A stretch of DNA of 64,000 bases from Streptomyces xanthochromogenes (GTDB taxonomy: Bacteria; Actinomycetota; Actinomycetes; Streptomycetales; Streptomycetaceae), in assembly GCF_014650455.1 (NCBI RefSeq), contig NZ_BMUZ01000003.1, positions 558,001 through 622,000 on the forward strand. Direction: 5' to 3'. The position numbers were made by a program, and so were the translations under genes. How positions within the stretch are numbered: position 1 is the stretch's first letter; each line of letters opens with the position of its first letter. The notes under the pieces are model-generated. The model did not search any database. It was given only the letters and a program-made list of their open reading frames with translations, and had not been told where the DNA came from. Of the stretch, positions 33,457 through 41,034 are shown piece after piece.

Positions 33457-34107
33457 TTACGCCGTGGGGGACTTCGAAGCGGCGGCTTCCAGGTCGTCGA
33501 TGCTGCCCGACATGATCGTCCGTACGTGTTCGGTGATGAATTCCGCCGGCCAGTCCCACCACCCCACCGCGAGCAGCCGGGCGACATCCGGTTCGCTGTA
33601 GCGGCTGCGGATGAGACGGGCCGGGTTTCCTCCGACGATTCCGTAGTCAGGGACGTCGGAGGTGACCACGGCCCCCGCGGCGATGATCGCGCCGTGGCCG
33701 ATGCGCACGCCGGGCATCACGGTGGCGCCGTGCCCGAACCAGACGTCATGGCCGACGACGGTGTCGCCCCGGTTGGGCAGGCCGGTGAGCAGATCGAAGT
33801 GCTCGGCCCATGAGCCACCCATGGTGGGGAAGGGGAACGTCGAAGGCCCGTCCATGCGATGATTGGCCCCGTTCATGATGAACCGCACTCCGGTGCCGAG
33901 CGCACAGAACCTGCCGATGATCAGCTTCTCCGGCCCGTAGTGGTAGAGCACGTTGCGCGTTTCGAAAGCGATCGCGTCGTCCGGGTCGTCGTAGTAGGAG
34001 TACTCCCCCACCTCGATCAGCGGGGAGGTCACGAGCGGTTTCAGCAGCACCACCCTTGGCTGCCCGGGCATCGGGTGGAGGACCGTGGAGTCGGCGGGTA
34101 CGGGCAT
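33457..34107 (-). CDS. Vat-type xenobiotic acetyltransferase (216 aa)
   Basis: Left-handed parallel beta-helix acetyltransferase of the CatB/Vat class: [15 protein letters not shown] near the start, [21 protein letters not shown] with the catalytic-His region, [20 protein letters not shown] and [20 protein letters not shown] as hexapeptide repeats. The ending [10 protein letters not shown] and VGWWDWP fit streptogramin A / chloramphenicol acetyltransferases (XAT). It transfers acetyl from acetyl-CoA to a hydroxyl of an antibiotic-like substrate; the exact drug is unknown. ATG at 34107 has AAGGAAG upstream. A run of eight GGCGTCC heptamers lies just upstream of its promoter region. It is separated from the TetR gene by 135 bp. 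Confidence 0.88.
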   Translation of the reverse strand: MPVPADSTVLHPMPGQPRVVLLKPLVTSPLIEVGEYSYYDDPDDAIAFETRNVLYHYGPEKLIIGRFCALGTGVRFIMNGANHRMDGPSTFPFPTMGGSWAEHFDLLTGLPNRGDTVVGHDVWFGHGATVMPGVRIGHGAIIAAGAVVTSDVPDYGIVGGNPARLIRSRYSEPDVARLLAVGWWDWPAEFITEHVRTIMSGSIDDLEAAASKSPTA

Positions 34108-34127
34108 GGGGGCGCTTCCTTTCGTGC

Positions 34128-34183
34128 GGCGTCCGGCGTCCGGCGTCCGGCGTCCGGCGTCCGGCGTCCGGCGTCCGGCGTCC
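34128..34183. repeat. Eight tandem GGCGTCC heptamers
   Basis: Eight exact copies of GGCGTCC (56 bp) lie between the acetyltransferase gene and the TetR gene. A related heptamer array (GCCGAAT/GGCGTTC units) occurs at 51530-51578. The 7-bp period is not a multiple of 3, and no protein need be involved. It could vary in copy number by slippage. Confidence 0.95.
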
Positions 34184-34242
34184 ACGCCATGATCGTCGCG
34201 TCACGCTGCCGGGGAAAGTGCTTTCTCCACCCGCCACTCCAA

Positions 34243-34893
34243 CTACCGGGCGCAGGCCCGGTCTTGACGGCCGCCCGCCGTCGCACCGGCGTCGGCAGTC
34301 GGCGCGGTGGCGGTCCAACCCGCTTCCACGAAGTCGAAGGTCACGTCGATGATCCGGGCCCCTTCGTCGAGCGACGTGATCGACGGGATCACCCCGAGCG
34401 CCGTTCGGGCGACCAGCCGTGAGGCGGTGTCGGGAGCGGCGAGCCCGATGTCGGCGGCGATGACATCCGCCAGCGCCTGCTCGTGGCGCAGCCACATCCT
34501 GGCCGAGTAGTCCCGCAGGGCGGGCGTCGTCTCGATGAGCCGATGGAAGCGGTCCAGGTCCGGCTCATTCCTGGCCGCGTCGACCATTCCGTGGAACCAG
34601 CGACGCAGGGCCTCGGGAATGGAGACGCCCTCGGGGCGCGTGCGTACGACGTCGAGCAGAGCCTCCTCCTGCTCGTCGTCCTGGTCGAAGACCAGGGCCT
34701 CCTTCGAGGGGAAGTGGGCGAACAGCGTGGCGGTCGCCACGTCCGCCTCCTGCGCCACCTCGCGGACGCCGACCGCGTCGTATCCGCGCTCCAGAAACAG
34801 CCGCAGGGCGGTCTCCGCAATCGTCCTGCGCGTCTGGGCCTTTTTGCGCTCACGCCGCCCGAGCTGCTCGTTTGTCGCCCCATGTGCCGCCAT
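34243..34893 (-). CDS. TetR-family repressor (216 aa)
   Basis: The N-terminal TetR helix-turn-helix is AQTRRTIAETALRLFLERGYDAV, REVAQEADVATATLFAHFPS, KEALVFD. The rest is helical effector domain. It is divergent from an MFS exporter and a TetX-like monooxygenase, and the intergenic region has a perfect inverted repeat GGAACAGT-N12-ACTGTTCC. It likely represses the exporter operon and itself and is released by a small-molecule substrate of the exporter. ATG at 34893 is chosen from the usual start position ahead of the helix-turn-helix. Confidence 0.9.
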   Translation of the reverse strand: MAAHGATNEQLGRRERKKAQTRRTIAETALRLFLERGYDAVGVREVAQEADVATATLFAHFPSKEALVFDQDDEQEEALLDVVRTRPEGVSIPEALRRWFHGMVDAARNEPDLDRFHRLIETTPALRDYSARMWLRHEQALADVIAADIGLAAPDTASRLVARTALGVIPSITSLDEGARIIDVTFDFVEAGWTATAPTADAGATAGGRQDRACAR

Positions 34894-34919
34894 GAGACAA
34901 CCATAGCAGTTGTGAAGTC

Positions 34920-34947
34920 GGAACAGTTCCAATTACAGTACTGTTCC
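34920..34947. promoter_or_regulatory. TetR operator between the repressor and exporter genes
   Basis: Perfect inverted repeat GGAACAGT-N12-ACTGTTCC, 27 bp upstream of the TetR start and 47 bp upstream of the MFS start, in a position to control both. Confidence 0.75.
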
Positions 34948-34993
34948 GAAAGGCGCTGCACCGCGGCGTTCCGACCGCCGACTGGAGGAAGCC

Positions 34994-36301
34994 GTGAACA
35001 CGTCACCCATCACCCCCGGGGACCCACCGGCGAAAGAGCCGTCCGGACCCATCACCCCCGGGGACCCACCGGCGAAGGAGCCGTCCGGACGTCGGCGGGC
35101 ATGGCTCGTCATCGTGTGTCTGACCCTGCTCAACTCGATCGGGATGACCGTGGTCTTTCCGGTGCTTCCGTTCGTCACGCTCGAATACGTCGACGCGGGG
35201 TCACTCGCCCTGTGGGTCGGCGTCCTCGAATCGGTCAACGCCCTGTGCGCGTTCCTCGTCGCGCCGCTGCTCGGCGGCCTGTCCGACCGGGTGGGCCGTC
35301 GCCCGGTCCTGATCATCAGCGCCTTCGGCGCCGCGGCCGGTTATGCGATGTTCGGTGTCGGCGGCGCCTTGTGGGTCCTGGTCGCGGCCCGGGCGGTCCA
35401 GGGGCTCACGGCCGGAGACATGCCGGCGATATTCGCCTACGTCGCGGACATCACCCCGGCGAAGGACCGCACCAAGCGGTACGGGCTGCTCGGCGCGCTG
35501 ACCGGCGTCGGCATGATGGTCGGGCCCGCGATCGGCGGCCTTCTCGCCAAGGTGAGCCTCGATGCCCCGGTCTACGCGACCGCGGTGATCGCCGTCCTGG
35601 TGGGTGGGGTCTCCATCTTCGCGCTCCCCGAGAGCCTCGCCCCGCAGCACCGGACGGCGCGGCTGAAGCTCGAAGACCTCCACCCGTTCAAGGTCCTCAA
35701 GGACGCCTTCGCCCGCACCGAACTGCGCGCCCTGCTCATGGGATTCACCCTGGTCAGCATCCCGTTCTACTTCTACGCCAACAACCTGTCCGTGCTCGGC
35801 AGGGACACCGTGGGATGGGGGCCCACCCAGGTCGGCCTGTTGCTCTCGGTCGCCGGAATTCTCGACATAGCGATCCAGGGCGGACTGCTCGCCCTGCTCC
35901 TGCCCCGCATCGGGGAGCGCGGTGTCGTCGTCTCGGGGATCGTCGCCCAGGCAGTGGGCTGCGGCGGCATGGCCCTGGTCGCCCTCTCCCTCGACGCACC
36001 CCAACTCCTGGCCGTGGCAGCCCTGTTGTTCGCATCCGGCCAGGGAGCGATGACCGCCGCGCTGGACGGGCTGATGTCCAACGCCGTCGGAGCGGACGAG
36101 CAGGGGTGGCTGGCGGGCGGCATCTCCTCCATCGGCTCGGCGATACAGATGACGGCCCCGCTCCTCGCGGGATGGCTGTACGCGAGCACCGGCCACGGCA
36201 CGCCGTACACCCTCGGCTTCGTGATGATCGTCGCCGCGGCCGTGCTGCTCGTCCGCGCGGTGGCCGCCCCCGCCCGGGAATCCACCGCACCCACACCATG
36301 A
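34994..36301 (+). CDS. MFS drug-efflux transporter, TetA-like (435 aa)
   Basis: Proton-driven exporter with about 12 membrane helices. The conserved loop 2-3 motif is GGLSDRVGRRPVLI (GxLaDrxGrkxxl) and motif C-like sequences follow (GALTGVGMMVGPAIGGLLA). The N-terminus carries a tandem duplication of a 14-residue Pro-rich unit (ITPGDPPAKEPSG twice; 42-bp direct repeat 35006-35047 and 35048-35089). GTG at 34994 has GGAGG upstream. Transcribed away from the TetR gene and followed by a TetX-like monooxygenase 77 bp later, so export and modification of the same compound are likely. Substrate unknown. Confidence 0.92.
   Translation: MNTSPITPGDPPAKEPSGPITPGDPPAKEPSGRRRAWLVIVCLTLLNSIGMTVVFPVLPFVTLEYVDAGSLALWVGVLESVNALCAFLVAPLLGGLSDRVGRRPVLIISAFGAAAGYAMFGVGGALWVLVAARAVQGLTAGDMPAIFAYVADITPAKDRTKRYGLLGALTGVGMMVGPAIGGLLAKVSLDAPVYATAVIAVLVGGVSIFALPESLAPQHRTARLKLEDLHPFKVLKDAFARTELRALLMGFTLVSIPFYFYANNLSVLGRDTVGWGPTQVGLLLSVAGILDIAIQGGLLALLLPRIGERGVVVSGIVAQAVGCGGMALVALSLDAPQLLAVAALLFASGQGAMTAALDGLMSNAVGADEQGWLAGGISSIGSAIQMTAPLLAGWLYASTGHGTPYTLGFVMIVAAAVLLVRAVAAPARESTAPTP
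35006..35089 (+). repeat. 42-bp tandem duplication within the MFS gene
   Basis: Two copies (35006-35047, 35048-35089) of a 42-bp unit differing at one base (AAAGAG versus AAGGAG), in frame, encoding 14 residues each. It lies before the first membrane helix. Confidence 0.95.
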
Positions 36302-36378
36302 ACCTCCCCCGCATCCCCCGCCCTCCCTGCACTCCTCACGCGGCCCGATCCACCCGATCCACCTGAAGGGACACCACC

Positions 36379-37482
36379 ATGCCGGACAACCAACCCCGCA
36401 TCGCCATCGTCGGCGCCGGACTCGGCGGCCTGCTGTGCGCCGTCATCCTGCGCGGGCACGGAATCGACACCACGGTCTTCGAAGGCGATCCCGAGCCCGA
36501 CCACCGCGCGCAGGGCGGCAGTCTCGACCTCGACGAACACACCGGCCAGGCCGCCCTTCGCGCGGCCGGCCTCCACGACGCCTTCCTGGCCCTGGCCCGC
36601 CCCGAGGGCCAAGAAGTGCGCGAGTACGACCGCACCGGGCACCTGGTGAACCACGAAGACGCCCCCGCGTCGTCACCCCGCCCCGAGATCGACCGCACGC
36701 AGCTGCGCGGCATACTGCTGTCCGCTCTCGGTGAGGGCGAGGTGCGCTGGGGAACGCCGGTCAGCGAGGTGGCGCCGTCTTCCGGCGGGCGAGCCCGCGT
36801 CACCCTCGGCACGGGCGGAACCGAAGAGTTCGATCTGGTCGTCGGCGCCGATGGTGCCTGGTCCAGGGTCCGGCCAGCGGTCTCCGACGCCCGCCCCTTC
36901 TACACCGGCAACACTCTCGTCGAGACGTGGTTCACCGACGTCGACCGGCAGCACCCCGAACTCGCCGCGACGGTCGGTCACGGCATCATGCTCGCCGTCG
37001 ACGCGGAGAACACCGGCCACCTCATCATCGGCCAGCGAGGCGGTGACCACACCATCCGCGTCTGCGTCGGGCTCAAGTGCGAGGAGGACTGGGCCGAACG
37101 GGCCGCGGTGGACCTGGCGGACAGCGCCGCCGTGCGGGCCCACTTCACGAAGCTGTTCGCCGGCTGGCACGACGATCTGCTGCGCGCGGTCCACGACACG
37201 AAGGGGCCCTTCATCAACCGCCCCGTCCACCGGCTCCCGTACCCCCACACCTGGAAGCACCACCCGGCTGTCACGCTGCTCGGCGACGCCGCCCACCTCA
37301 TGCCGCCCGCCGGGCAGGGCGCCAACCTCGCCCTGCTCGACGCGGCCGATCTCGCCGGCGCCATCCGTGACGCGGTCGCCGAAGGCAGCGCCCTGGGCGG
37401 GGCCGTCTCCCGCTACGAGGAGATCATGCAACCGCGCGGGGCGATCGCGGCCGAGCAGTCGGCACGCGCCCTGGAGCAGTGA
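36379..37482 (+). CDS. TetX-like FAD-dependent monooxygenase (367 aa)
   Basis: FAD motif RIAIVGAGLGGLLCAVILR (GxGxxG), the second strand FEGDPEPDHRAQGGSLDLDEHTG, the DG motif FDLVVGADGAWSRVRPAVS, and the C-terminal FAD motif AVTLLGDAAHLMPPAGQGANLALLDAADL. GGSLDLDEHTGQAAL is characteristic of TetX-type flavoenzymes, which inactivate tetracyclines by hydroxylation; related enzymes act on other polyketides. It lies in an operon after the MFS exporter and under the TetR palindrome. ATG at 36379 has AAGGGACACC upstream. The presence of both exporter and hydroxylase supports resistance to an aromatic compound. The drug itself is not identified. Confidence 0.88.
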   Translation: MPDNQPRIAIVGAGLGGLLCAVILRGHGIDTTVFEGDPEPDHRAQGGSLDLDEHTGQAALRAAGLHDAFLALARPEGQEVREYDRTGHLVNHEDAPASSPRPEIDRTQLRGILLSALGEGEVRWGTPVSEVAPSSGGRARVTLGTGGTEEFDLVVGADGAWSRVRPAVSDARPFYTGNTLVETWFTDVDRQHPELAATVGHGIMLAVDAENTGHLIIGQRGGDHTIRVCVGLKCEEDWAERAAVDLADSAAVRAHFTKLFAGWHDDLLRAVHDTKGPFINRPVHRLPYPHTWKHHPAVTLLGDAAHLMPPAGQGANLALLDAADLAGAIRDAVAEGSALGGAVSRYEEIMQPRGAIAAEQSARALEQ

Positions 37483-37569
37483 GGCAGGGATGACGCGGCC
37501 GCCTATCCCGACACCGCGTCGACCTGTCTACCGGCGCTGCGCCCGCGGGCCGCGTACCCCCCGTCCCCA

Positions 37570-37607
37570 CCCGGTCCCTCCCCCGCGCCGGCGGAGGGAG
37601 GACCGGG
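37570..37607. terminator. Terminator between convergent genes
   Basis: 8-bp perfect stem CCCGGTCC (37570-37577) with GGACCGGG (37600-37607), extended by 4 bp with one bulge; between the convergent TetX-like and GH55-like genes. Confidence 0.65.
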
Positions 37608-37649
37608 CCCATGAGGGTCAGGGGTACGCCCATGGGGGTCAGGGGTACG
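37608..37649. repeat. 21-bp tandem duplication at the 3' end of the GH55-like gene
   Basis: CCCATGAGGGTCAGGGGTACG (37608-37628) and a copy with one change (37629-37649). The second copy contains the last codons and the stop of the minus-strand gene. Confidence 0.9.
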
Positions 37650-39444
37650 ACACCACCGTGGACGGCGTCGTCGAAGTGCCCGACGTCGGCGCTCCGGCCT
37701 CGTTGATGACGTGTTCGTACTGCCCGTTCCCACCGAGCGACACCACGAGCACGCCGTGGAACTTCACCCCGGAGGTGTTCGGAGCGGCGAAGCCGTGGTG
37801 CTGGACGATGCCCGTGTCGGCGGTGTAGTTGCAGTAACTGCCGAGCCCCCAGGCCTCGTGCGTGGTGACGTTGTCACCCACCTTGTAAGCGGCGTAGCCC
37901 TTGACGTTGCCGTCCTGGACCGCGGCCTGGTTCGGCGCGTCGTAGGCCTTCTCGTTCTGGAAGAAGATGGTGCGGCCGCGCTGGCCCAGCCACTGCACGT
38001 CGTACTTGTTGAAGTGCTCCACGAACAGGCCCGTGCAGAGCACGTCGTCGCCGTTGACGACGACGCCGTAGTCCGCCCGGTTGGTGTCCCAGCCCACTCC
38101 CGCGCCGTGGTCTGCGCGCCAGACCCAGGTGTGATCGACGATGGTGTTGCGGTTGTTGATGACCATGCTGGTGGTGGCCTTGCCCGCGCCGGCCCCGCCG
38201 ATGCGCACGAACACGTCCTGCACGGTGGTGGGGTTGGCCGAATGGTCCCGCGAGGCGCCGCTGGGGCCGACCTCAAGGAGCGTGGCGGAGTTGACCGGTC
38301 CTGCGTCGATGAGGAATCCGGCGAGGCGTACGCCGTCCACATCGGCGACGCGCAGCGCGGTCACTCCGTTGTCCGGCACGATCGTCGCGTAACCGAGGCC
38401 CAGGACAACGGTGTTGGCCCGGTTGACCTGGATGGGCTGGTCGACGTGGTAGATGCCCGGGGTCAACAGCAGGTGGAGGCCTTGTGCGAGGGCCTGGTTC
38501 AGGGTGGCCGCGCTCACACCGGGCTTCGCGACATAGAACTGGGACAGGGAGAGCGAGGTGCCCCTGGGCGTACCGTTCCCCCAGGTGACCCCGCGCGCGT
38601 TGGTGCGCTTCTCCGGCAGGAAGACCCGGTACTCGCTGCCGTTGAGGTAGAGGAAGGGCTTCTCCCGCGAGACCGGTGTGGTGTCGAGCGTGGTGTACGG
38701 CGGATTCGGGAAACTCTGCGCGGGAGCTCCCTGCACGCCGGAGAACACCATGTTCCACACGGCGTTGACCCAGCCGCCGATCACGCTGTCCCGGGTGTAC
38801 CACTGCTGCTGCGAGTACGGTCCGACCTGGCCGTCGATGCGGCTGTCCGCGATGTAGCCGCCGCTGGCCCAGCCGTAGCCGGACGGCGCGAGGTTGAGGC
38901 CGCCGCGCACATGCATCCGCCGGAAGGGCGCGGCCTGGGCGACGGCCCAGCGGTCGGTGCCGTTGACCGGGACGAGGGCGAGGTTCTCCGCGGAGCGCCA
39001 GAAGTTCTGGGTGGCGTTGCCGTTGGCCCAGCCTGCGTCGACCGTCACGTCCCCGTTGATGGTGGTGTCGTCCGGGGAAAGCCCGAGCCCGGCGATCGAG
39101 GTGTAGAAACCGATCTGGGCATTGAGGCCGCTGTAGGTACCGGGCTTGAACAGCAGGGCGTAGCGGCCCGTGCCGAACTGCGCGGACTCCTGCTGGTGGA
39201 AGATCTGGTCGAGCTTCGCCTGTATGCCGGAGGTGCCCGGATCGAAGACCAGCACGTTGGGGCCGAGGTCTCCCCCGCCGGGCAGGGCACGCGGCCGGAC
39301 GGTCGAGGGCACCGCCGAGGCGGGGGCGGCGAGGCCCGTGAGCAGAGGCGCCGAGGCGGCCGTCGCGGCCACGGCTCCGAGCACGGTGCGGCGGCTGACC
39401 GTGGACGGGCGGGGGGCGCTGGATTCGGGCGGAACTGGGGGCAT
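37639..39444 (-). CDS. Secreted GH55-like twin beta-helix protein, probable beta-1,3-glucanase (601 aa)
   Basis: A Tat signal opens the protein (SRRTVLGAVAATAASAPLL, ending APASA). The mature chain has repeated beta-helix elements: IQAKLDQIFHQQESAQFGTG, FYTSIAGLGLSPDDTTINGD, then ITYHVDQPIQVNRA-type strands and the late motif GRTIFFQNEKAYDAP. Length and layout fit the GH55 exo-beta-1,3-glucanase group of Streptomyces, often annotated as 'coagulation factor 5/8' or 'adenylyl cyclase'. The Glu of QNEKAYD is a candidate catalytic residue. Context is a carbohydrate locus with GH3, GH1 and a sugar ABC transporter. ATG at 39444 has AGGAGAG upstream. A LacI-type half-palindrome lies 45 bp upstream. 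Confidence 0.75.
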   Translation of the reverse strand: MPPVPPESSAPRPSTVSRRTVLGAVAATAASAPLLTGLAAPASAVPSTVRPRALPGGGDLGPNVLVFDPGTSGIQAKLDQIFHQQESAQFGTGRYALLFKPGTYSGLNAQIGFYTSIAGLGLSPDDTTINGDVTVDAGWANGNATQNFWRSAENLALVPVNGTDRWAVAQAAPFRRMHVRGGLNLAPSGYGWASGGYIADSRIDGQVGPYSQQQWYTRDSVIGGWVNAVWNMVFSGVQGAPAQSFPNPPYTTLDTTPVSREKPFLYLNGSEYRVFLPEKRTNARGVTWGNGTPRGTSLSLSQFYVAKPGVSAATLNQALAQGLHLLLTPGIYHVDQPIQVNRANTVVLGLGYATIVPDNGVTALRVADVDGVRLAGFLIDAGPVNSATLLEVGPSGASRDHSANPTTVQDVFVRIGGAGAGKATTSMVINNRNTIVDHTWVWRADHGAGVGWDTNRADYGVVVNGDDVLCTGLFVEHFNKYDVQWLGQRGRTIFFQNEKAYDAPNQAAVQDGNVKGYAAYKVGDNVTTHEAWGLGSYCNYTADTGIVQHHGFAAPNTSGVKFHGVLVVSLGGNGQYEHVINEAGAPTSGTSTTPSTVVSYP

Positions 39445-39488
39445 GGGGCGACTCTCCTGGTTCAAGAGGTGAACGAAGGGGGGCGGGG

Positions 39489-39496
39489 GAGCGCTC
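39489..39496. promoter_or_regulatory. LacI-type operator upstream of the GH55-like gene
   Basis: GAGCGCTC palindrome within GGGGAGCGCTCTCTC, 45 bp upstream of the start. The AGCGCT core matches CebR-like LacI operators in Streptomyces. Confidence 0.6.
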
Positions 39497-39733
39497 TCTC
39501 GCCGGGGAATGCTTCATCCCGCTGAAGGCAACGTCAAGGCCTCCGGCAGAAATCCTCGGGGTTTGCGTTCACAGGTCGTCATCTTGCCGATGGGCACCTG
39601 ACGACCTGCCAGATGTTACGCAACTGCCGTTGCCCGTATGGCCATGGGGTTCTTCGACCGGGCCCACGCGCCGCCCCTCCTTCTCCTGTCACATCTCTTG
39701 ACACCTTCGCTTCGGCGCCCCGAGACTCCAGAT
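39497..39733. other. Gap with a second inverted repeat
   Basis: Part of the 379-bp GH55/DUF1996 intergenic region. GCAAC-TGCC-GTTGC is at 39620-39633. No gene is supported. Confidence 0.35.
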
Positions 39734-39751
39734 CGGGAGAGCGCTCTCCCG
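39734..39751. promoter_or_regulatory. Perfect LacI-type operator upstream of the DUF1996 gene
   Basis: CGGGAGAGCGCTCTCCCG is a perfect 18-bp palindrome centred on AGCGCT, 73 bp before the DUF1996 start. It is close to the CebR consensus TGGGAGCGCTCCCA but with an extra AG/CT step. Confidence 0.8.
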
Positions 39752-39823
39752 GTCACCGGCCGGTGAACTCGCGCAGCCGGTGGCCCGCTCTGCCTCCCCA
39801 TCCCCCACCTTCAGGAGGTCTCC

Positions 39824-40933
39824 ATGCCACGGAGATCGAAGCTCCTTTCCGGCACACTGATCGCGGGCGCGGTCCTGCTGACCACACTGGGCCTCGGCGG
39901 TGTCGCCGCGAGCGTCGACGCACCCGCCGGCGGTTCCCCCGCCGCTTCGTCGGCCGTCGCCGCGCAGGGTCACGACATGAGCGGGATGGCGGGGATGCCC
40001 GCGTCCACCGCCAGCTCGCCCGACGACCCGGACGGCGACGGCTACATTCCGGCGAATCCGCCGGTCACCGGCGTATCGCCGTCCACGCAGGACCCGCCGC
40101 ACCGCTACTTCCACGAGTTCCAGGCGAACTGTTCGGTGACGCACACCGCGCCGGACGACCCGATCGTCTACCCGCAGCAACCGGGCAAATCCCATGACCA
40201 CACCTTCATGGGCAACACCACGACCAACGCCAACAGCACCACCGCTTCGCTGGACGCGGGATCCACGACCTGCAAGGCACCCGGCGACAAGTCGGGGTAC
40301 TGGATGCCCTCGCTGTTCAACGGCGCCCAGAAGATCCTGCCGGTGGGCCCCCAGACGATCTACTACAAGGCCGGTGTCACCGACTACACCAGCGTCCGCC
40401 CCTTCCCCAAGGGACTGCGGTTCGTGGTGGCCAACCCCATGCAGTCGGCCGACGAGTTCCGCCACCACCCCGGCTTCGTCGAAGGCTGGGAGTGCGGTGA
40501 CAGCTTCTTCAACGTCAACTTCCCGACCAACTGCCCGAGCCGGGCCGACGTCCAGCTCAACATCCGTTTCCAGGCACCCAGTTGCTGGGACGGGAAGTAC
40601 CTCGACACGCCCGATCACAAGAGCCACATGGCCTACCCGGTGGTCAAGCCCGGCACCAACGACAACGTCTGCCCGGCCGACCACCCCGTCGCCCTGCCGA
40701 TGATCGAGTTCAAGATGGCCTTCCCGGTCAACGGCGACCTCTCCCAGGCGAAGCTCGCGAGTGGTGCGAGCTACTCGTTCCACTACGACTTCTTCAACGC
40801 CTGGGACGACGCCACGCTCAAGGCACTCGTGAACCACTGCGTCGTCGGTGGTCTGCAGTGCGACGCGCGCGGCTACGACCAGACCCACCCCGAGGCAGGC
40901 GCCGCTCTGGACGAGAACTACCGCCTGCCCTAG
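39824..40933 (+). CDS. Secreted DUF1996 protein with Met-rich N-terminus (369 aa)
   Basis: Signal peptide (LLSGTLIAGAVLLTTLGLG) followed by a short His/Met-rich patch GHDMSGMAGMPAS, then the DUF1996 core: RYFHEFQANCSVTHTAPDDP, HDHTFMGNTTTNANSTTASL, DKSGYWMPSLFNG, EFRHHPGFVEGWECGD, HKSHMAYPVVKPG and FSFHYDFFNAWD. Conserved His/Asp clusters (HDHTF, SHMAY) suggest metal or sugar binding, but the function is not established; the domain is also common in fungi. It sits under a perfect LacI-type operator in a glucan locus. ATG at 39824 has CAGGAGG upstream. Probably an extracellular carbohydrate-associated protein. Confidence 0.88.
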   Translation: MPRRSKLLSGTLIAGAVLLTTLGLGGVAASVDAPAGGSPAASSAVAAQGHDMSGMAGMPASTASSPDDPDGDGYIPANPPVTGVSPSTQDPPHRYFHEFQANCSVTHTAPDDPIVYPQQPGKSHDHTFMGNTTTNANSTTASLDAGSTTCKAPGDKSGYWMPSLFNGAQKILPVGPQTIYYKAGVTDYTSVRPFPKGLRFVVANPMQSADEFRHHPGFVEGWECGDSFFNVNFPTNCPSRADVQLNIRFQAPSCWDGKYLDTPDHKSHMAYPVVKPGTNDNVCPADHPVALPMIEFKMAFPVNGDLSQAKLASGASYSFHYDFFNAWDDATLKALVNHCVVGGLQCDARGYDQTHPEAGAALDENYRLP

Positions 40934-41034
40934 AGGAGTTCACCCTCCCCCATACGCCGGCCCGGCCGCCCACTCGTCCCGCCGCGGCCGGGCCGGCCAC
41001 CCCTTCCCGCCCCCACATCCGAAGAGGACCCGCA

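Noticed and set aside
34128..34183. Heptamer run resembling a CRISPR or iteron array
   Set aside because: Units are contiguous with no spacers, only 7 bp, and there are no cas or replication genes nearby.
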